Assembly (NCBI GenBank): GCA_016584305.1
Contig: JACEEZ010022698.1
Location: 62,001-126,000, forward strand
Length of the DNA: 64,000 nucleotides
From: Chionoecetes opilio
Lineage: Eukaryota; Arthropoda; Malacostraca; Decapoda; Majidae
Direction: 5' to 3'
The position numbers and the translations under genes were made by a program. This document shows positions 1-11,689 of the stretch, one piece after another; the stretch's first letter is position 1; each line of letters opens with the position of its first letter. The notes under the pieces are model-generated. The model saw nothing but the letters and a program-made list of their open reading frames with translations, was not told the origin of the DNA and did not search any database.

Positions 1-1290
1 AACTAAGTCTTAACAAAAAAATGAAATCAGAACAGTTTTTCCGATATTTTTTGTGTGTCCTAAAGTTTCGTTAAAATCGTGCCAAAAAAAAAAGGGGAGA
101 TGATTTTATGTTCATTTTATACTAGTTTTGAAAAAAACGCTTTTTGAGTTTTGCTAAAGTTTCTGCGCTCCAGTAAAGGGTACTATACTGTCAATGCTAT
201 TTTCATATGAATTTTAGGGATCAGTATCACATATCAAGCTGCAAAAAGGGTCTCCCCTTTTTCCCCCCCTTATAAAGTTTAATTAATCGTCCAAGGCGGG
301 GGGTCGGGCACGCCCGCACCTCTTTTTTAAAGGGTTTCCCATAAACATTCACCAGGTGCAAGCTTTCGGTGGAAATTCTTTGTCTGTTTTTCCTCTTTTT
401 GTTTATTGTTTTCTTGGGTGAAATTTTCTTCTCTTTTCTTCTTTTCTCTCTTTTCTAGGCCTTTTTGGATGTATACTTTGGTTTCCCAAATTTTTTTTGT
501 AAAACGGGTTCACTTTCCATATCCAAAATTGTTCCAAAATTGTTCCCTGGGAAACAAATTTCACCCTGAAGATTCGGTTGGGTTTTTTTAATAGGCTTAG
601 TTTTGATATAGGGGAAAATTACATTTTTTTTTTTTTTTTCTTTTTAAAGTTTGAAAGTTTAAATGCCCCTAGCTATGGGCTTTTAAAAAAAATGTCCGAC
701 TGAAAAAAATCCACCATTCGAAAGCCAAAGGATAGGTTTTCCACTAAAATATTAACGAAGTGTGTGTGTGCCCCGCCCCAGGTGCCCGCCCCCTGTGGCG
801 GAACCCCTCATTGGACTTTTTTGGAACCGGCTCGAGCGGGGAAAAAAAAAGGTTTTAACCCTTTTATGAGTGATCCGATACTTTTTTTTCTTTTTTTTTT
901 AGCAGCCTATTAGCGAAAATTTAAAAAAAAAAAAGTGGGTTGCGAAAATTGGGAAACCTGATGTAGGGTGATGGGTAATGGGCGGTAAATGGGTGGGGTG
1001 TGGGTAATGGGTGTGGGGTGATGAGTGAGTGAAGGGGGGGGGGGTATGGGTTGGCGTTAAATACATACATTTCTACTCAATGATTTCGGAAAAGTTAAAA
1101 GGGGCTATCTGGGAGTCGTGTTTTGGGGGGCCTTTGGCCCACCAAACCGGGCGGGGGGCCCGGGCCCACCAAAGCCCTCCGCAGGAGCTACCAAAAAAGT
1201 CTACCTGGAGGGCGGCTTTGGGGCTAGTAGACCATAAAACCAAAATTCGCATTTAAAAAATTATTTTCATTTTGTCACGGCGGACTCCCC
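1..1290. other. AT- and homopolymer-rich sequence, no gene seen
   Basis: No reading frame with natural composition is visible; the open frames here are short and follow homopolymer runs. The stretch has many A, T, C and G runs and a G/T-rich patch near 960-1050. The same base style continues to about 4.9 kb, where comparison with other copies in the window suggests consensus error. Confidence 0.5.
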
Positions 1291-1719
1291 CCTTTAAAGG
1301 TTAGGTATCTTATGGTTAAGGTTGGGTTTTGGGTTTTCATTAAAACCTAAAATTTTAGGTTGATACATTTGGGGTTTTTAAAGGGTACTCGTCGGGGGCT
1401 CGGTTGATAATAGGGCTCGGTGTACGTCCCCATTGGGGGTCGCGGTTCGACCCCACCAGTTCGTCCTGGCTGGTGGCGCTTTTGTATATTTCAATAACCT
1501 TGTAGTTGGTATTGCAAAGTGTTAGATAGGATCAAAGTATCTTATCTTATCCTTTTGGTTAAGTTGGTTAGTTTTATTAAACCCATAAGGTTTTGGTTTG
1601 GTAGTTTTATTAATTACTTCCCTGTTATCTGAGACCCCCTAATTTTCCCCCGCCAAATTTTAGTCTTCATCGAGGGGATACGGGTTTTTTTCATGGAAAC
1701 GGGGACCAAAAATTCGGTG

Positions 1720-1750
<31 letters not shown>

Positions 1751-2352
1751 ATGGGTTCTCCGAAAAAAAAAACTATCTATTCAAAAAACCTATTGGGCCA
1801 GGAAAAAATTAGTCGGTGTTTTGAAAAGGCCGCAAGTCTCGCCTTATTACCGCCCTCCCAGGTAAAAGGGATTAAGGGTTTAAGGGTTTGGATTAGTTTG
1901 TTTTTTAAAAAAAAGCAAAAATAAAACCCAACCTTAACCAGTCTGGCTCTGTCCGTGAGACAGCACTGGGACGAATGGGAGCAGCCCCGTCCCGGGCCCA
2001 GACTGTGCTGTGGCGACGGCGGAGCACCATTTATTTTTTCTTATTAGATCCTTTTTGTCCTGATTTTGACCAAAGTAACAGCTTGCCAAGAGGTTTGAAA
2101 CTAGTAGAAATTCTATTACAAAAATTTTTCCCCTTTATAAGGGAGTAAGTGAGATATGGCGGGGGATTTAAAAAATTCTTAACCGCGGTAGCCCGCGCAG
2201 TTCTCGTCATTATAACCAATGTATTATAAAGTGGGAAAAATTTGGTGCGGCTTTGCGGCCGTTTTCGAGACACGCTATTTTTCCTGGGATCAATAGGTGC
2301 TTTTTCTAAGGGGATAGTTTTTTTTTTGCGCAAACCCCTAAAAAAAAATAAA

Positions 2353-2409
<57 letters not shown>

Positions 2410-2570
2410 TGGGACCGTTTTTCCCTTAAAAATACTATCTCCATCAAATAAACACTATAACTTGAATTTTTTTTTTTAGGCCCTTTTAGGGGTTTTAAAC
2501 CTAACCCAACCTTATAGGTTTTAATGAAACCTAACCCAACCTTATAGGTTTTTGAAACCAACCTGACCCA
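1290..2570. repeat. Degenerate inverted copies of the 11.7-12.2 kb repeat
   Basis: Three pieces match the cleaner copy at 11690-12235. About 1645-1850 matches 12045-12230 on the same strand, about 2225-2345 matches 12120-12235 on the opposite strand, and 2480-2570 holds two units of the CCTAACC/TTATAGGTTTTAATG minisatellite. 1300-1375 and 1550-1620 are further decayed traces. The copies differ mainly where mixed bases next to runs have become part of the run. A GGTTCGACCCC motif near 1444 may be a tRNA-like B box from an old SINE, but no convincing A box is present. Confidence 0.6.
2341..2404. repeat. Poly(A) tract
   Basis: More than 50 nearly uninterrupted A residues. It lies inside the minus-strand copy of the dispersed repeat, where the 12.1 kb copy has a short AT-rich stretch instead, so part of its length may be a sequencing artefact. 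Confidence 0.8.
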
Positions 2571-2664
2571 TAGACCCCCTGATACCCGGACTGTTCACGC
2601 GACAATGTTCTTTTGCGGGGGGCATAGGGGCCCGCGGGCGCCCGACAAAAAGTATAGTGGTCTT

Positions 2665-5000
2665 GGACTATCATATAGACGGTTTATCTATATTGATATA
2701 CTGTAATCTTCTAAAAGTTTGTTCTATAATATTATCAAATAAAAAAATAAAAAAAGCTAAAGAAATGCCATACGGCTATGAGAAAAATGCTGAACTTAAA
2801 AATTCACTTAAATCTTTGCCATTTAAAATTTGCGATCAACCTTTTCTGAAAGGGTATCATAGAACGCAATTTTATTTCTTTCCATTTATGTATTTTTGTT
2901 ATCTGATAATTAATTAGAACCTGCTAAATTCGTTAAATAAAAAAAAACCCATCAATCGGGGAAATTTTTCCTAATTTATGATGTTATTTTTATTTTTATA
3001 TTTCGTTTTCTGTAAAGAATACACATTATAAAATTAGCATTAAAATAAAAAAAACCTCATCAAACGGGGGAAAAAAACCCGATTTTATGTTTTATTTATT
3101 TATTTAAAGCTAATTTATGCTGGTTTTTAAATTTTTATCAGATAACGAAATATAGAAAGGGAAAACTAATAAGTTGCGCTTCTATTTTATAACTTCATGA
3201 TAAAAATTGACTCGCAAAATTTTTTAAAGGCGAAGAGTTGAAATGAATATTAATCAATAATCATTGGGGGCATACCCGGGGGGCGCGTCCCTCGCCCAAA
3301 CCCCACGCGCCACTCCCGGGGGTCACCACGGCGAGTTCCCATGCAGGCTCCTTTCCCCTACCAAACAGCTCGACAAGAAACTAACTTCCCAGCCCGAGCC
3401 TTTTGGGCCCCCCTTGGCCCCTCCGCCGGGTTGTCTCACGATCAACCCATGGGGAAGGGTCGGTTTTTTGGGTAGCGTGCCACATGCCCAATAGCCCAAG
3501 TTGGCGCTGCGGACTATGCAGTAAAAGGCCCCCCCATTCATCTCACGGTGCAATCGGATTTAAAAAACTAATCATCCCAACGATACCCCATAAATTTTGC
3601 GAAAAAACTTATTACCCCAAAGACATTGTTCGTCTCTTCAAGTCACTATTTATGTCCATGTCTCACAACCATAAAAGTAAGCAGGGATCACAAGCGACTG
3701 AAGATCCGGATCTTTGTCCTTCTGCACGGTACCGACAAAGCCAAAATACTCCCCCTAGCGAGTCCCCAACACCGTGGGCTATGCCAAACCCCGAAGGGTT
3801 CTTGACGTGGCCGCCGTATTATGGACTGCGCTACCAAGGTATGTAAAACTTTCCAGATCCAATGTCCTCGCCCACGCATGAAAAGACTGTATGTTTATCT
3901 AGTAAGTTCCCCAAAAACCCCGGGCCTTGGTCTTGACCGGGACCTCAAATCCCCCAAAAGGGTTGCCTTCGGCAGCGCCCGAGAGCCATACCCGGACCCC
4001 CAGCGCTCGCAAAAATTACTGCTCATCGGGAAAACAAGATCAGGGGTCTTGGGGTTGCCGACGGGTCTCCCCAAAACTTGATCTAAAACCTTGTCCAAAC
4101 CCAGCCCTACAAACGTTGAAAAGGATGGGGGAAGGGCGCCCTTTGCCCACTCCTGTATTCAAGGAAAAAAGCTGGGTACACCCGCCCCCCCCCTTCACAC
4201 ACTCTCATCCCCGAAAAAACCTTTTTTCAAACCAATAGTCCTTGCAGGAATCCCTCGAAGTCGCAGAAGTCCCAGGTATCCACACTGAGTCCAAAGCCTT
4301 CCTAGACAACATAGGGTTTCAAGCATCCCCCGTCGAAATCACTCGGCGTTCCACCAGGACACGAAGCACTAGGGTCGGCCGTTGTTGATTACCCGGCGTG
4401 AACCCAGACTGCTGGGTCTCTGATGCTTTACCAATACTGCAAATCCGTGTCAGTAATAGAGGGCAAGCACCTTGCCGGGACGCTGACAGTGTAATACCAC
4501 GGAATTTTGCAGTCCTGACGGTCCCCTTTCTCTTTCCGATAGGGACGACCAGCCCCCCTTTTTCCCTCCGGGGGAATGGTACCTGATTGCCACACGGCAT
4601 CGGCACATGCAAAACCCCGGGTCATGGCCCCACCCCCCCCCGCTTTGAGGGGCTCCGCATGATATTACAAACCCCCGCCTTTCCCCCCCCAATTTGCTAA
4701 ACGCCTCTCTGACTTCGTCAAAAAGAAGGGGGGGCGGTTTCGCAAAGGGAGGTCGGAAACCCCTGCCCCGTAACCAGTGGTGTGAAACTGCTCATTGGAG
4801 GGTCCACCGGGGAACAATGCCCAAAAATACTCAGCCCAAAGAGCCCCTCTGCCCTGTGAATATTAAGTTCATGCATTTTCTTCAGAGCTCGTAAGGCATT
4901 TTTTGCGGTTTTTTTCTGTTTTTATTTGATAAATTATAGAACAAACATTTACGAAGATTACAGTATATCATATATACTGATAAACCAGTCTATATGAGCG
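2665..5000. mobile_element. Long-inverted-repeat (foldback-type) element
   Basis: The outer arms, about 2665-2815 and about 4852-5000, are inverted copies of each other; both contain CATATAGAC, GATATACTGTAATCTTC and TTTGTTCTATAAT. Inside the left arm, 2790-3250 matches the palindromic block at 23341-23870. The right end meets a TA microsatellite. The interior (3250-4850) is GC-rich and unlike the arms. No transposase is recognised, so the superfamily is unassigned. A non-autonomous element or a foldback element that captured foreign DNA are both possible. Confidence 0.5.
3250..4850. other. GC-rich interior of the foldback element, no assignable gene
   Basis: Composition switches abruptly from AT-rich arms to C/G-rich sequence. 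Many short overlapping frames exist on both strands and none shows a known domain. A few plus-strand stretches, for example around 3560-3840 and 4245-4375, have protein-like composition but are broken by stops and shifts. It could be captured host sequence or a decayed transposase exon with indel errors. Confidence 0.35.
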
Positions 5001-5037
5001 TATATATATATTATAATTATATATATATATATAATAT

Positions 5038-5088
<51 letters not shown>
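5001..5088. repeat. (TA)n microsatellite
   Basis: An almost pure TA run with small interruptions near 5010-5040. It ends in the TA that flanks the next transposon and is probably the original target of the transposon train. Confidence 0.9.
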
Positions 5089-5090
<2 letters not shown>

Positions 5091-7718
5091 GTATTTGCCG
5101 GCGCATAAGACGCACCTCCGCATAAGACGCACCCCTATTTTACAAAGAGGTTTTGTGAAGAAAAAAAATATTGGTGTTTTTGAGGTAAAAAAAAAAATTC
5201 TCGTAAATTTATCAAGTTATTAAAAAAAAAAGGATTTGTAGGGGAAAGCAAATGATTATGAGCATGTACCTAAATACATATTCACAGTGCAATGAATGTG
5301 AATGAAAAATTATACTCGTTAAAATGTAAGAGAATGTCAGTGTAACCAATATCGGTCATAAATCTTAATATATTGTAGGATGCCCCACGAATTGATATTC
5401 TGATATTTTGCTACCTATGACATATAGCTTAGATTAATGTTGTAGGTATGCCTTTGCTGCTTTTCTGCTATGTGTTTTAGACTTTGTGGAAAATTTGCAG
5501 TATAGATATTGGTATTATTTTGGTAGTAGGCTTTCAAAGTCCTAGGACTCTTACCGACACCATCGTGTAGCTTTCTTCATTCTGAGTATTTTGAACCCAT
5601 TTCCCATGGCGCATTGAATAATAATGGCATTACACGTAGTACCGAAAATCTACCGTTACTTCAGCCAGAAAGTTAAGTTAGGTTAAATCAGATTAGGTTA
5701 GGTTAGAGGTGAGGTTTGGTTTAGTAACAGATGATATAGAGAAATAACGAAAATTACCAATAATATGGCAGTGTGAAGCGTAGCAATGTTTGGCGGACCT
5801 GGAGGGGCAGGTTGCCCCCCCCCCCCCCCCCCACACACACACGTGTAAACAAACATTGATTTCAGACAAAACGAGAGCCAGATTATTCAAAACACATCAA
5901 AACTATTCAGGAGACTTAAATATCGGCCTCGAAATCGGTAGTTTCCAATAACAAAAATTTAGGAAGATATTTAGATAACACTGTAAGGTAACCATCTCTA
6001 CCTTGTTGTTATTGTTGTAATTGTTGAAGGGCTCCGTTGTCGGGATCGACGATATTTGCCCTGGTTTACACCTATGAATCTATCACAGTCGCGAGGGTTG
6101 ATTAGTCTTCTTCAGAAGGTACAGGTGAAGGCTGATTCACACTCTGAAATCACGGCAGCGTTTCCGTCAGCCGTGCCTTGTATTCACACTATTCGTCACG
6201 GTTCCGTAATTTTCGGCAGTTCCTGCTCACACCTCTAAGCAGACATGGTTGCCTCAGAGGCTATGCTTGAAGAAATTTGCATTAATAGCACTTCTGTTGG
6301 ATGAAGAAGAGGATGTTGAACTCTAAAAGACATTGTTTTGGGTACATAAAGCCTTGAGAAAACGACAATTATTAGCACGGCACAGTCTCATTACGTTAAA
6401 ATATTCTTCCCCAGAAACCGTTACGTGACAGGACGGTGGTGTATTGGAGCCGTGATGGCGGCGCACCGTTTAGTGTAACACGTCTATTTGTTTGAATGTA
6501 AGAAATTCTAACGGATGTGATGAGACGGTGCCCTGTCACCAATTTCACCATGATGGTATGGTGTGATTCGGCCTTGAGGGGGACGGTGTGGCGCCGTGAG
6601 GGGTCTTGGTCTTGGTGTACCGTGCGGAAGACTTTTGTCCCGTCTACAGATACCATTGCAGCCTTTTTACTAGCACTCTTTCATACAGTTTCCTTATCCG
6701 TAGAGGTACAGGGGTGAGGATTGAGGGGTCGAGGTGGTACAAAGGCCTATGCTATCTCCTATCCCACCCTGCTTACCACTGTAGCGGCGCTAACACACAC
6801 ACGCACATACACACCTGCATCGACTTAGGCTACCCCCCTGTCTGGGACCAGGATTAGAGAGAGGCCCGAGGGTAACCTGACGCTGACCTGACTTGTCCTC
6901 GCCGACACAACTGCAACACCAGCCAGGTAATTCAGTCAACCACAGGACACACAGAGACACACACGCCGCACACCTCTTGTCCCCACGTTGTACAATGACT
7001 CACTGGCAAATAAACTACAAAGCCACGACGCCCTTTCTCCATCCTTGTGTGTATAGACAGACTCCCCAAGATACTACACCTTCCTCTCACCGCTCACACT
7101 CCTTCAAATATAACTTTAAACACAGCTCTTTGTTTCAACTATTCCATTTATCAACAATACTCATTCCAGCGAAAATTCCATCACCATTTTTCTGCCTCCC
7201 TTCTATCATCTCCTTCCAACTGTTGTGTCAACTTGTGTGGCCCCGAGTCGAATGCGGGTTAAGGCTACATCTAATATGTGGGATGTTTGTCTTTTCCATG
7301 TGTGCGGGGAGGAGTCTGAGCGGTAATGACCCATGGTGGGTGCGCGGAGGGCGTCGCCGAGACGTTTTATCAGACGTTTTACAATGGAGAGCAGCAGAGG
7401 GGGGTGGATGATGTTTACATCTGACACGGCCATCTTGGCAGCAACAATCGCTATCTTGTTGCCCCAGCTCTTATTTTCTCTTAAACTCCAACCTTTTCTT
7501 AGTATTATGCATTACTGTTGCTAACACACTTACACATTTTTGCTCAGTGAACTACTGCTCAACACAGATCACTCCAGACCCCTTTAGTAATACACCACCG
7601 GCTGTTCTGCATTCTCTGCCCGACCTCTCATTCGCTAATATGGCCGCATTAGACGCAGGGTGAACTTTGCATTCTTTTTTAAGGGAAAAAAGTGCGTCTT
7701 ATGCGCCGGCAAATACGG
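5089..7718. mobile_element. TA-flanked DNA transposon, copy 1 (non-autonomous)
   Basis: The ends are inverted repeats: the left reads CCGTATTTGCCGGCGCATAA and the right is its reverse complement, followed by GACGCAC on both sides. Each end is bordered by TA, the target duplication expected of IS630/Tc1/mariner-like elements. A single extra CTCCGCATAAGACGCACC unit follows the left terminus. No transposase frame is recognised in the 2.6 kb interior; the open frame near 6893-7411 has no domain. A TTAGG-like run lies at about 5686-5706. Compared with copy 2 at 61305-63568, this copy has about 420 extra bases near 6130-6550 and about 600 near 6760-7380, so copy 2 is probably an internal deletion derivative. 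Confidence 0.8.
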
Positions 7719-7724
7719 TATATA

Positions 7725-9214
7725 CAGGGAGGTCCCGAAGATACGAGCAGTTAGGTTCCACCTGGCATACTCGTAAAGCGAAATCTCGTATAACTTAACA
7801 CATAACTAATGGTAAAATATAGGTTTGGTTCCAGGACCCCAACAATTATATAAAAAAAATAATAATAAAAAAAGAAAAAAAAAAAGACATGTTTTTCAAG
7901 CTATAATAAAATTTGGTAATATTTAGTAGGGGTGCCAGAACCCCTTGAGGAATCCTATGATCCCTGGTGATATCCTATGGTGCTATCACATGCGTGGGAG
8001 CTGACCTGACTTCTTCAGGAAGGCACATATTATACAGCTGATAACGGGGTGTTGTGTTGTGCGGGCGGCAGCCGATGTCCACCGCCAGCGGAGATCTCCT
8101 TGGTAATTATTTAGTAGGAAAGCGAGGACCCTTTAAGGAATCCTATGATCACTGGTGATATCCTATGGTGCTATCACAGGCGTAGGAGCTGACTGTCTTC
8201 TTCAGCAAGGCACAGGTGAGGCGGATGACGGCGGTTTTTGAGAGGCGGCGGACGGGGCAGGCCGCCGCCTCCTCCGCCAAGGTAGGTTTGGGCAGGCTGA
8301 AACGTCTTATCACTCGTTATTATACAACTTGGTGATTATGGTGAGATGTTATATCCACATGTCATTATCTAAATCAATGTAGCACCGTGTGTCACCTTAA
8401 ATAAGGGTGATTTAAAGATGTTATGATGAGGTGACTGCTGGCCGAGCTGGCAGGGCAGAGTGACGGAGAAATACTTGCCGCGGAGCCACCCCATATCACA
8501 AATATTCACCATTTTAACACACATACACACCTTCTACCACCAATACACTAGCAACACAGGCTCCTTACCTATATATCTTACTATCTGATACATTAAAACT
8601 ACTTAAAACACAAGCATTCAAAATAAAACGAGAATTAGTTTTAGATGACTGGGACAGAAGGTGAACAGAGGCAGTCTGGCATGCCATTCTTGCCCGGAAA
8701 TATGTATCGCTGGCTTGTTATTGGTCGAGAAGTTTTAAAAGCTGTTTGTCATTGGCTGGTGACGGATGACGCCTTAGCCAGTCACAACCTTCCTACTCGT
8801 TTACGACCTATCGAGGGAGCTTTCAATCAGCTTTGTAGTTTCCGTCATTAGGGAAAGTAGTATCTAGGTAGTGCGAGAGCAGGTTGTTGCTGGCCATACT
8901 ACCTCCGTTGCTGGCTTCTCGCCCGGGGTTGTGAATTTTTGTAGGCCACATTGTCGTACTGAGCCACCAGAATTATCATATTTTCAGATTGATATCGTAC
9001 AACCTTAGGTAAAATCATATAGTCAGTAAATGACTTTATAATTTTAGTAAATAACTTGTAATTTACTTTAGTAAATAACTTTGTACTTTTACTCACCCCA
9101 GTTTGAATGTCGTAACATTGGATTTTCGATCTCGTATATTGAAAATAGACCCTAATTTACACATCTCGTATCATCGGATTCTCATATATCGAATGCTCGT
9201 ATAACGGGACCTCC

Positions 9215-9217
<3 letters not shown>
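7725..9217. mobile_element. Tigger/pogo-like non-autonomous element with CAGGGAGGTCCC termini
   Basis: Starts CAGGGAGGTCCCG and ends CGGGACCTCCCTG, a perfect inverted terminus, with TA on each side. Subterminal sequence at both ends repeats the phrases TACGAG and CTCGTATAAC in inverted orientation. CAG termini plus TA targets fit the pogo/Tigger group. No transposase is visible; the 68-codon frame at 8645-8851 has no recognised domain. A block at 7917-8030 is directly duplicated at 8107-8215. The left end of a second copy starts at 63847. Confidence 0.8.

Positions 9218-9297
<80 letters not shown>
9218..9297. repeat. (TA)40 microsatellite
   Basis: Uninterrupted TA dinucleotides separating two transposons. 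The open frame through it encodes only alternating Tyr-Ile and is not a gene. Confidence 0.95.
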
Positions 9298-9300
<3 letters not shown>

Positions 9301-10222
9301 GCATTCCAGGACAGGTGGCCCAAAGAGTAACACCTCACCAACTCTGATTTTGCTTAAATTTGGCACGTTATGAGTGTTGCTGCCATATGCCTTGTGCAAA
9401 ATTTGAGCACTCTAGGGTCAACGGGTCTCCTGTAAGAGGTCATCAAAATTTTGGCATGACCTCGAAAATGACCTAAAAGATCAAACTTCAAATGTCCCTA
9501 AAATCTTTATTTATAAACTTAGAGAGGTGGTTTTAATATCTTTTTTACTCAGTATGAGTCTCTGAATCATTCTAGGATTACAGAATTAACTTACATCAAT
9601 AACTAAAAAAGGGCACAAAATTTGAACTTTGACCTTGACCTGTGACCTTGAAGTTCATTTCGCGACAAAAAAAATCATTTAGTCAAAATTGAAGCTTTGT
9701 ATGTTTACTTCAAAATAACATAAAAAAATTGTGTCTTATTCTACATAGGTAAGCCTGTACAGGTTGTCAAAGCCAGGCAGAAATATGTTATGCCTATATT
9801 CGGACCATGTTTTTTTTATTTTTATATACCTATTTAGCTATGAAAAATGAGTTTTAGCCACAGATAATGAATATTAATACAAATAAATAAGAAAAATTAT
9901 GTTAGAGTGAACCATTTATTCAATTGATTGAACTAATGAATGAAATTGTTTAGTAAAATAGTAAGCTCATAAATTAAATTATAAAATGAAAATAAATTAA
10001 TAAATTTGTTAAAAGTACTTTTCAATTCATCATGTGTGTTACCAGGATGCGGTACGAGGAACCAACTCAAATGCACCCAACCTACCTCTTTCCCCAACCA
10101 CCACGGTCCATATAATGAGATTTTTGGATAATTAAATTTTATTAATTAATGAGATAAAGTTATCATATATTTGTAGGTAGGTACATTTTGTCATAATTCA
10201 TGTTTACAAATCCTTTGAAGTT

Positions 10223-10483
10223 TTATTTTTGTAATGACAAAAAATTCTGCTCAGCTTCTTCCATTTCATTAAGCTTGAAGCAATAACGAATTCTCCTGGC
10301 TCCCTGCAGGTTTGGGTTTGTCATGATCCGCAAAACGTTCTCATGGGTCACCCAACACTTGTCAGCTTTAGACTGTACAAATGCATGAGACCCTGACTTT
10401 CCTTTGGGGTGCAAGAATATCATCAATGCATCACCAAACTCCTCTGACATTTCCTCAATCATTGCAAACCATAGTTCCTCCAT
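10223..10483 (-). CDS. Transposon protein, C-terminal fragment
   Basis: An 86-residue frame downstream of 10675-11025 in the same element. It reads like the C-terminal domain of uncharacterised repeat-encoded proteins: an acidic helix (EEMSEEFGDA), then FLHPKGKSGS, then an aromatic/Cys patch (KCWVTHENVLRIM), a basic RRIRYCF motif and an acidic tail. I recall the order E-FGD, F-HP-G, C-V-NIL from such proteins; this is memory, not a search. About 190 bases separate the two fragments, far less than the missing middle would need, so a deletion of the catalytic part is the simplest reading. No activity is claimed. Confidence 0.45.
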   Translation of the reverse strand: MEELWFAMIEEMSEEFGDALMIFLHPKGKSGSHAFVQSKADKCWVTHENVLRIMTNPNLQGARRIRYCFKLNEMEEAEQNFLSLQK

Positions 10484-10674
10484 GTAAATTAATTATATTA
10501 ACCTAAATTAATTATATACCAAAATTACCGAAATATATATAAATTAATAAATTTACAGATCTATGTATTCTTAAAAGTATGTTTCAGTGTATGTACATAG
10601 CTAAGTACTGAGCACCAGTTTATTGTCCCAACCTAAACAAGGTGAAAATTAACTTTGAAAATATTTGTCATGAT

Positions 10675-11025
10675 CTAACTTGTTTTAACTGGAGTGATGT
10701 CAAACAGTGGCAGGGTCACATTCAGCCTGTCCAGGGCGAATTCCTTTGATGTATCCATTTCTGAACCGTTGTTGGATGTGCAACTGTCATCTATGTTTGC
10801 TTCTTCAGAACTTGAAGAAACTTCTGCAGGCTCCGCAGAAGCAGAACCAGATTTCTTTCTCAAAGCCACAAGATTATGGTGGCAATTTTTACAAATCATT
10901 TGACCTGCCTGTAGTCCCAAATATTTATATAATGTTTTAGGCACAGGAATGAGAGCTTTTATTATCTTACTGTTGTGTTTTTTCATGGGATCACAACATA
11001 CCTTTCTCACCATTTTGAAATTCAC
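10675..11025 (-). CDS. Transposon protein, N-terminal zinc-binding-like fragment
   Basis: This 116-residue frame lies inside the long-TIR element. Residues 9-10 are a Cys-Cys pair followed by DPMKKH, and a CKNCHH motif lies near residues 42-47. Together these could bind a metal in a CC...H...CxxC arrangement. The C-terminal half is acidic and serine-rich. I recognise the style of uncharacterised proteins found in arthropod and cnidarian repeats but cannot name the family. The first residue shown as Met is consistent with a start just inside the right TIR. It precedes the fragment at 10223-10483 on the same strand. The function is unknown; DNA binding is an inference from the Cys/His pattern. 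Confidence 0.5.
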   Translation of the reverse strand: MNFKMVRKVCCDPMKKHNSKIIKALIPVPKTLYKYLGLQAGQMICKNCHHNLVALRKKSGSASAEPAEVSSSSEEANIDDSCTSNNGSEMDTSKEFALDRLNVTLPLFDITPVKTS

Positions 11026-11689
11026 ATTAGGTTAGTAATTAACTACTTAAACCAAAATATATCTGGAAGAAAATTAGAAAAACACATTATTTATGAAAAA
11101 AACAAAAAAAAGTCGGCTTTGAGAACCTGTACAGGCTTACCTATGCAGAATAAGACACAATTTTTTTATGTTATTTTGAAGTAAACATACAAAGCTTCAA
11201 TTTTGACTAAATGATTTTTTTTGTCGCGAGTGAACTTCAAGGTCACAGGTCAAGGTCAAAGTTCAAATTTTGTGCCCTTTTTTCAGTTATTGATGTAAGT
11301 TAATTCTGTAAACCTAGAATGATTCAGAGACTCATACTGAGTAAAAAAGATATTAAAACCATCTCTCTAAGTTTATAAATAAAGATTTTAGGGACATTTG
11401 AAGTTTGATCTTTTAGGTCATTTTCGAGGTCATGCCAAAATTTTGATGACCTCTTACAGGACCCGTTGACCCTAGAGTGCTCAAATTTTGCACAAGGCAT
11501 ATGGCAGCAACACTCATAACATGTGCCAAATTTAAGCAAAATCGGAGTTGGTGAGGTGTTACTTTGTCATTTTGGTGGGCCACCTGTCCTGGAATGCCCC
11601 TATATATGAATCCGAGCGGCCCTCAGACTTCAGGGCAAGTTCAGGCCCATGTGCAACAGGCCGATATTCCGTGCGCAGTCCAGGTATAC

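Larger units (their letters stand above)
9298..11600 (-). mobile_element. DNA transposon with about 480-bp terminal inverted repeats
   Basis: 9298-9762 and about 11122-11600 are long, highly similar inverted repeats beginning GGGGCATTCCAGGACAGGTG. TATA-type sequence flanks both ends. The arms contain direct repeats of TGACCT-like steps. The interior encodes two separate minus-strand frames (10675-11025, then 10223-10483) that look like the two ends of one protein with the middle deleted. The superfamily is not identified. It is a non-autonomous derivative of an element whose coding part is mostly lost. Confidence 0.85.

Noticed and set aside
2242..2451. Lysine-rich protein
   Set aside because: The frame is a poly(A) run inside a repeat.
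6893..7411. 172-residue gene inside transposon copy 1
   Set aside because: No recognised domain; it lies in a segment deleted from copy 2 and has low-complexity His/Ser/Pro composition.
9157..9399. Tyr-Ile repeat protein
   Set aside because: Translation of the TA microsatellite between two transposons.
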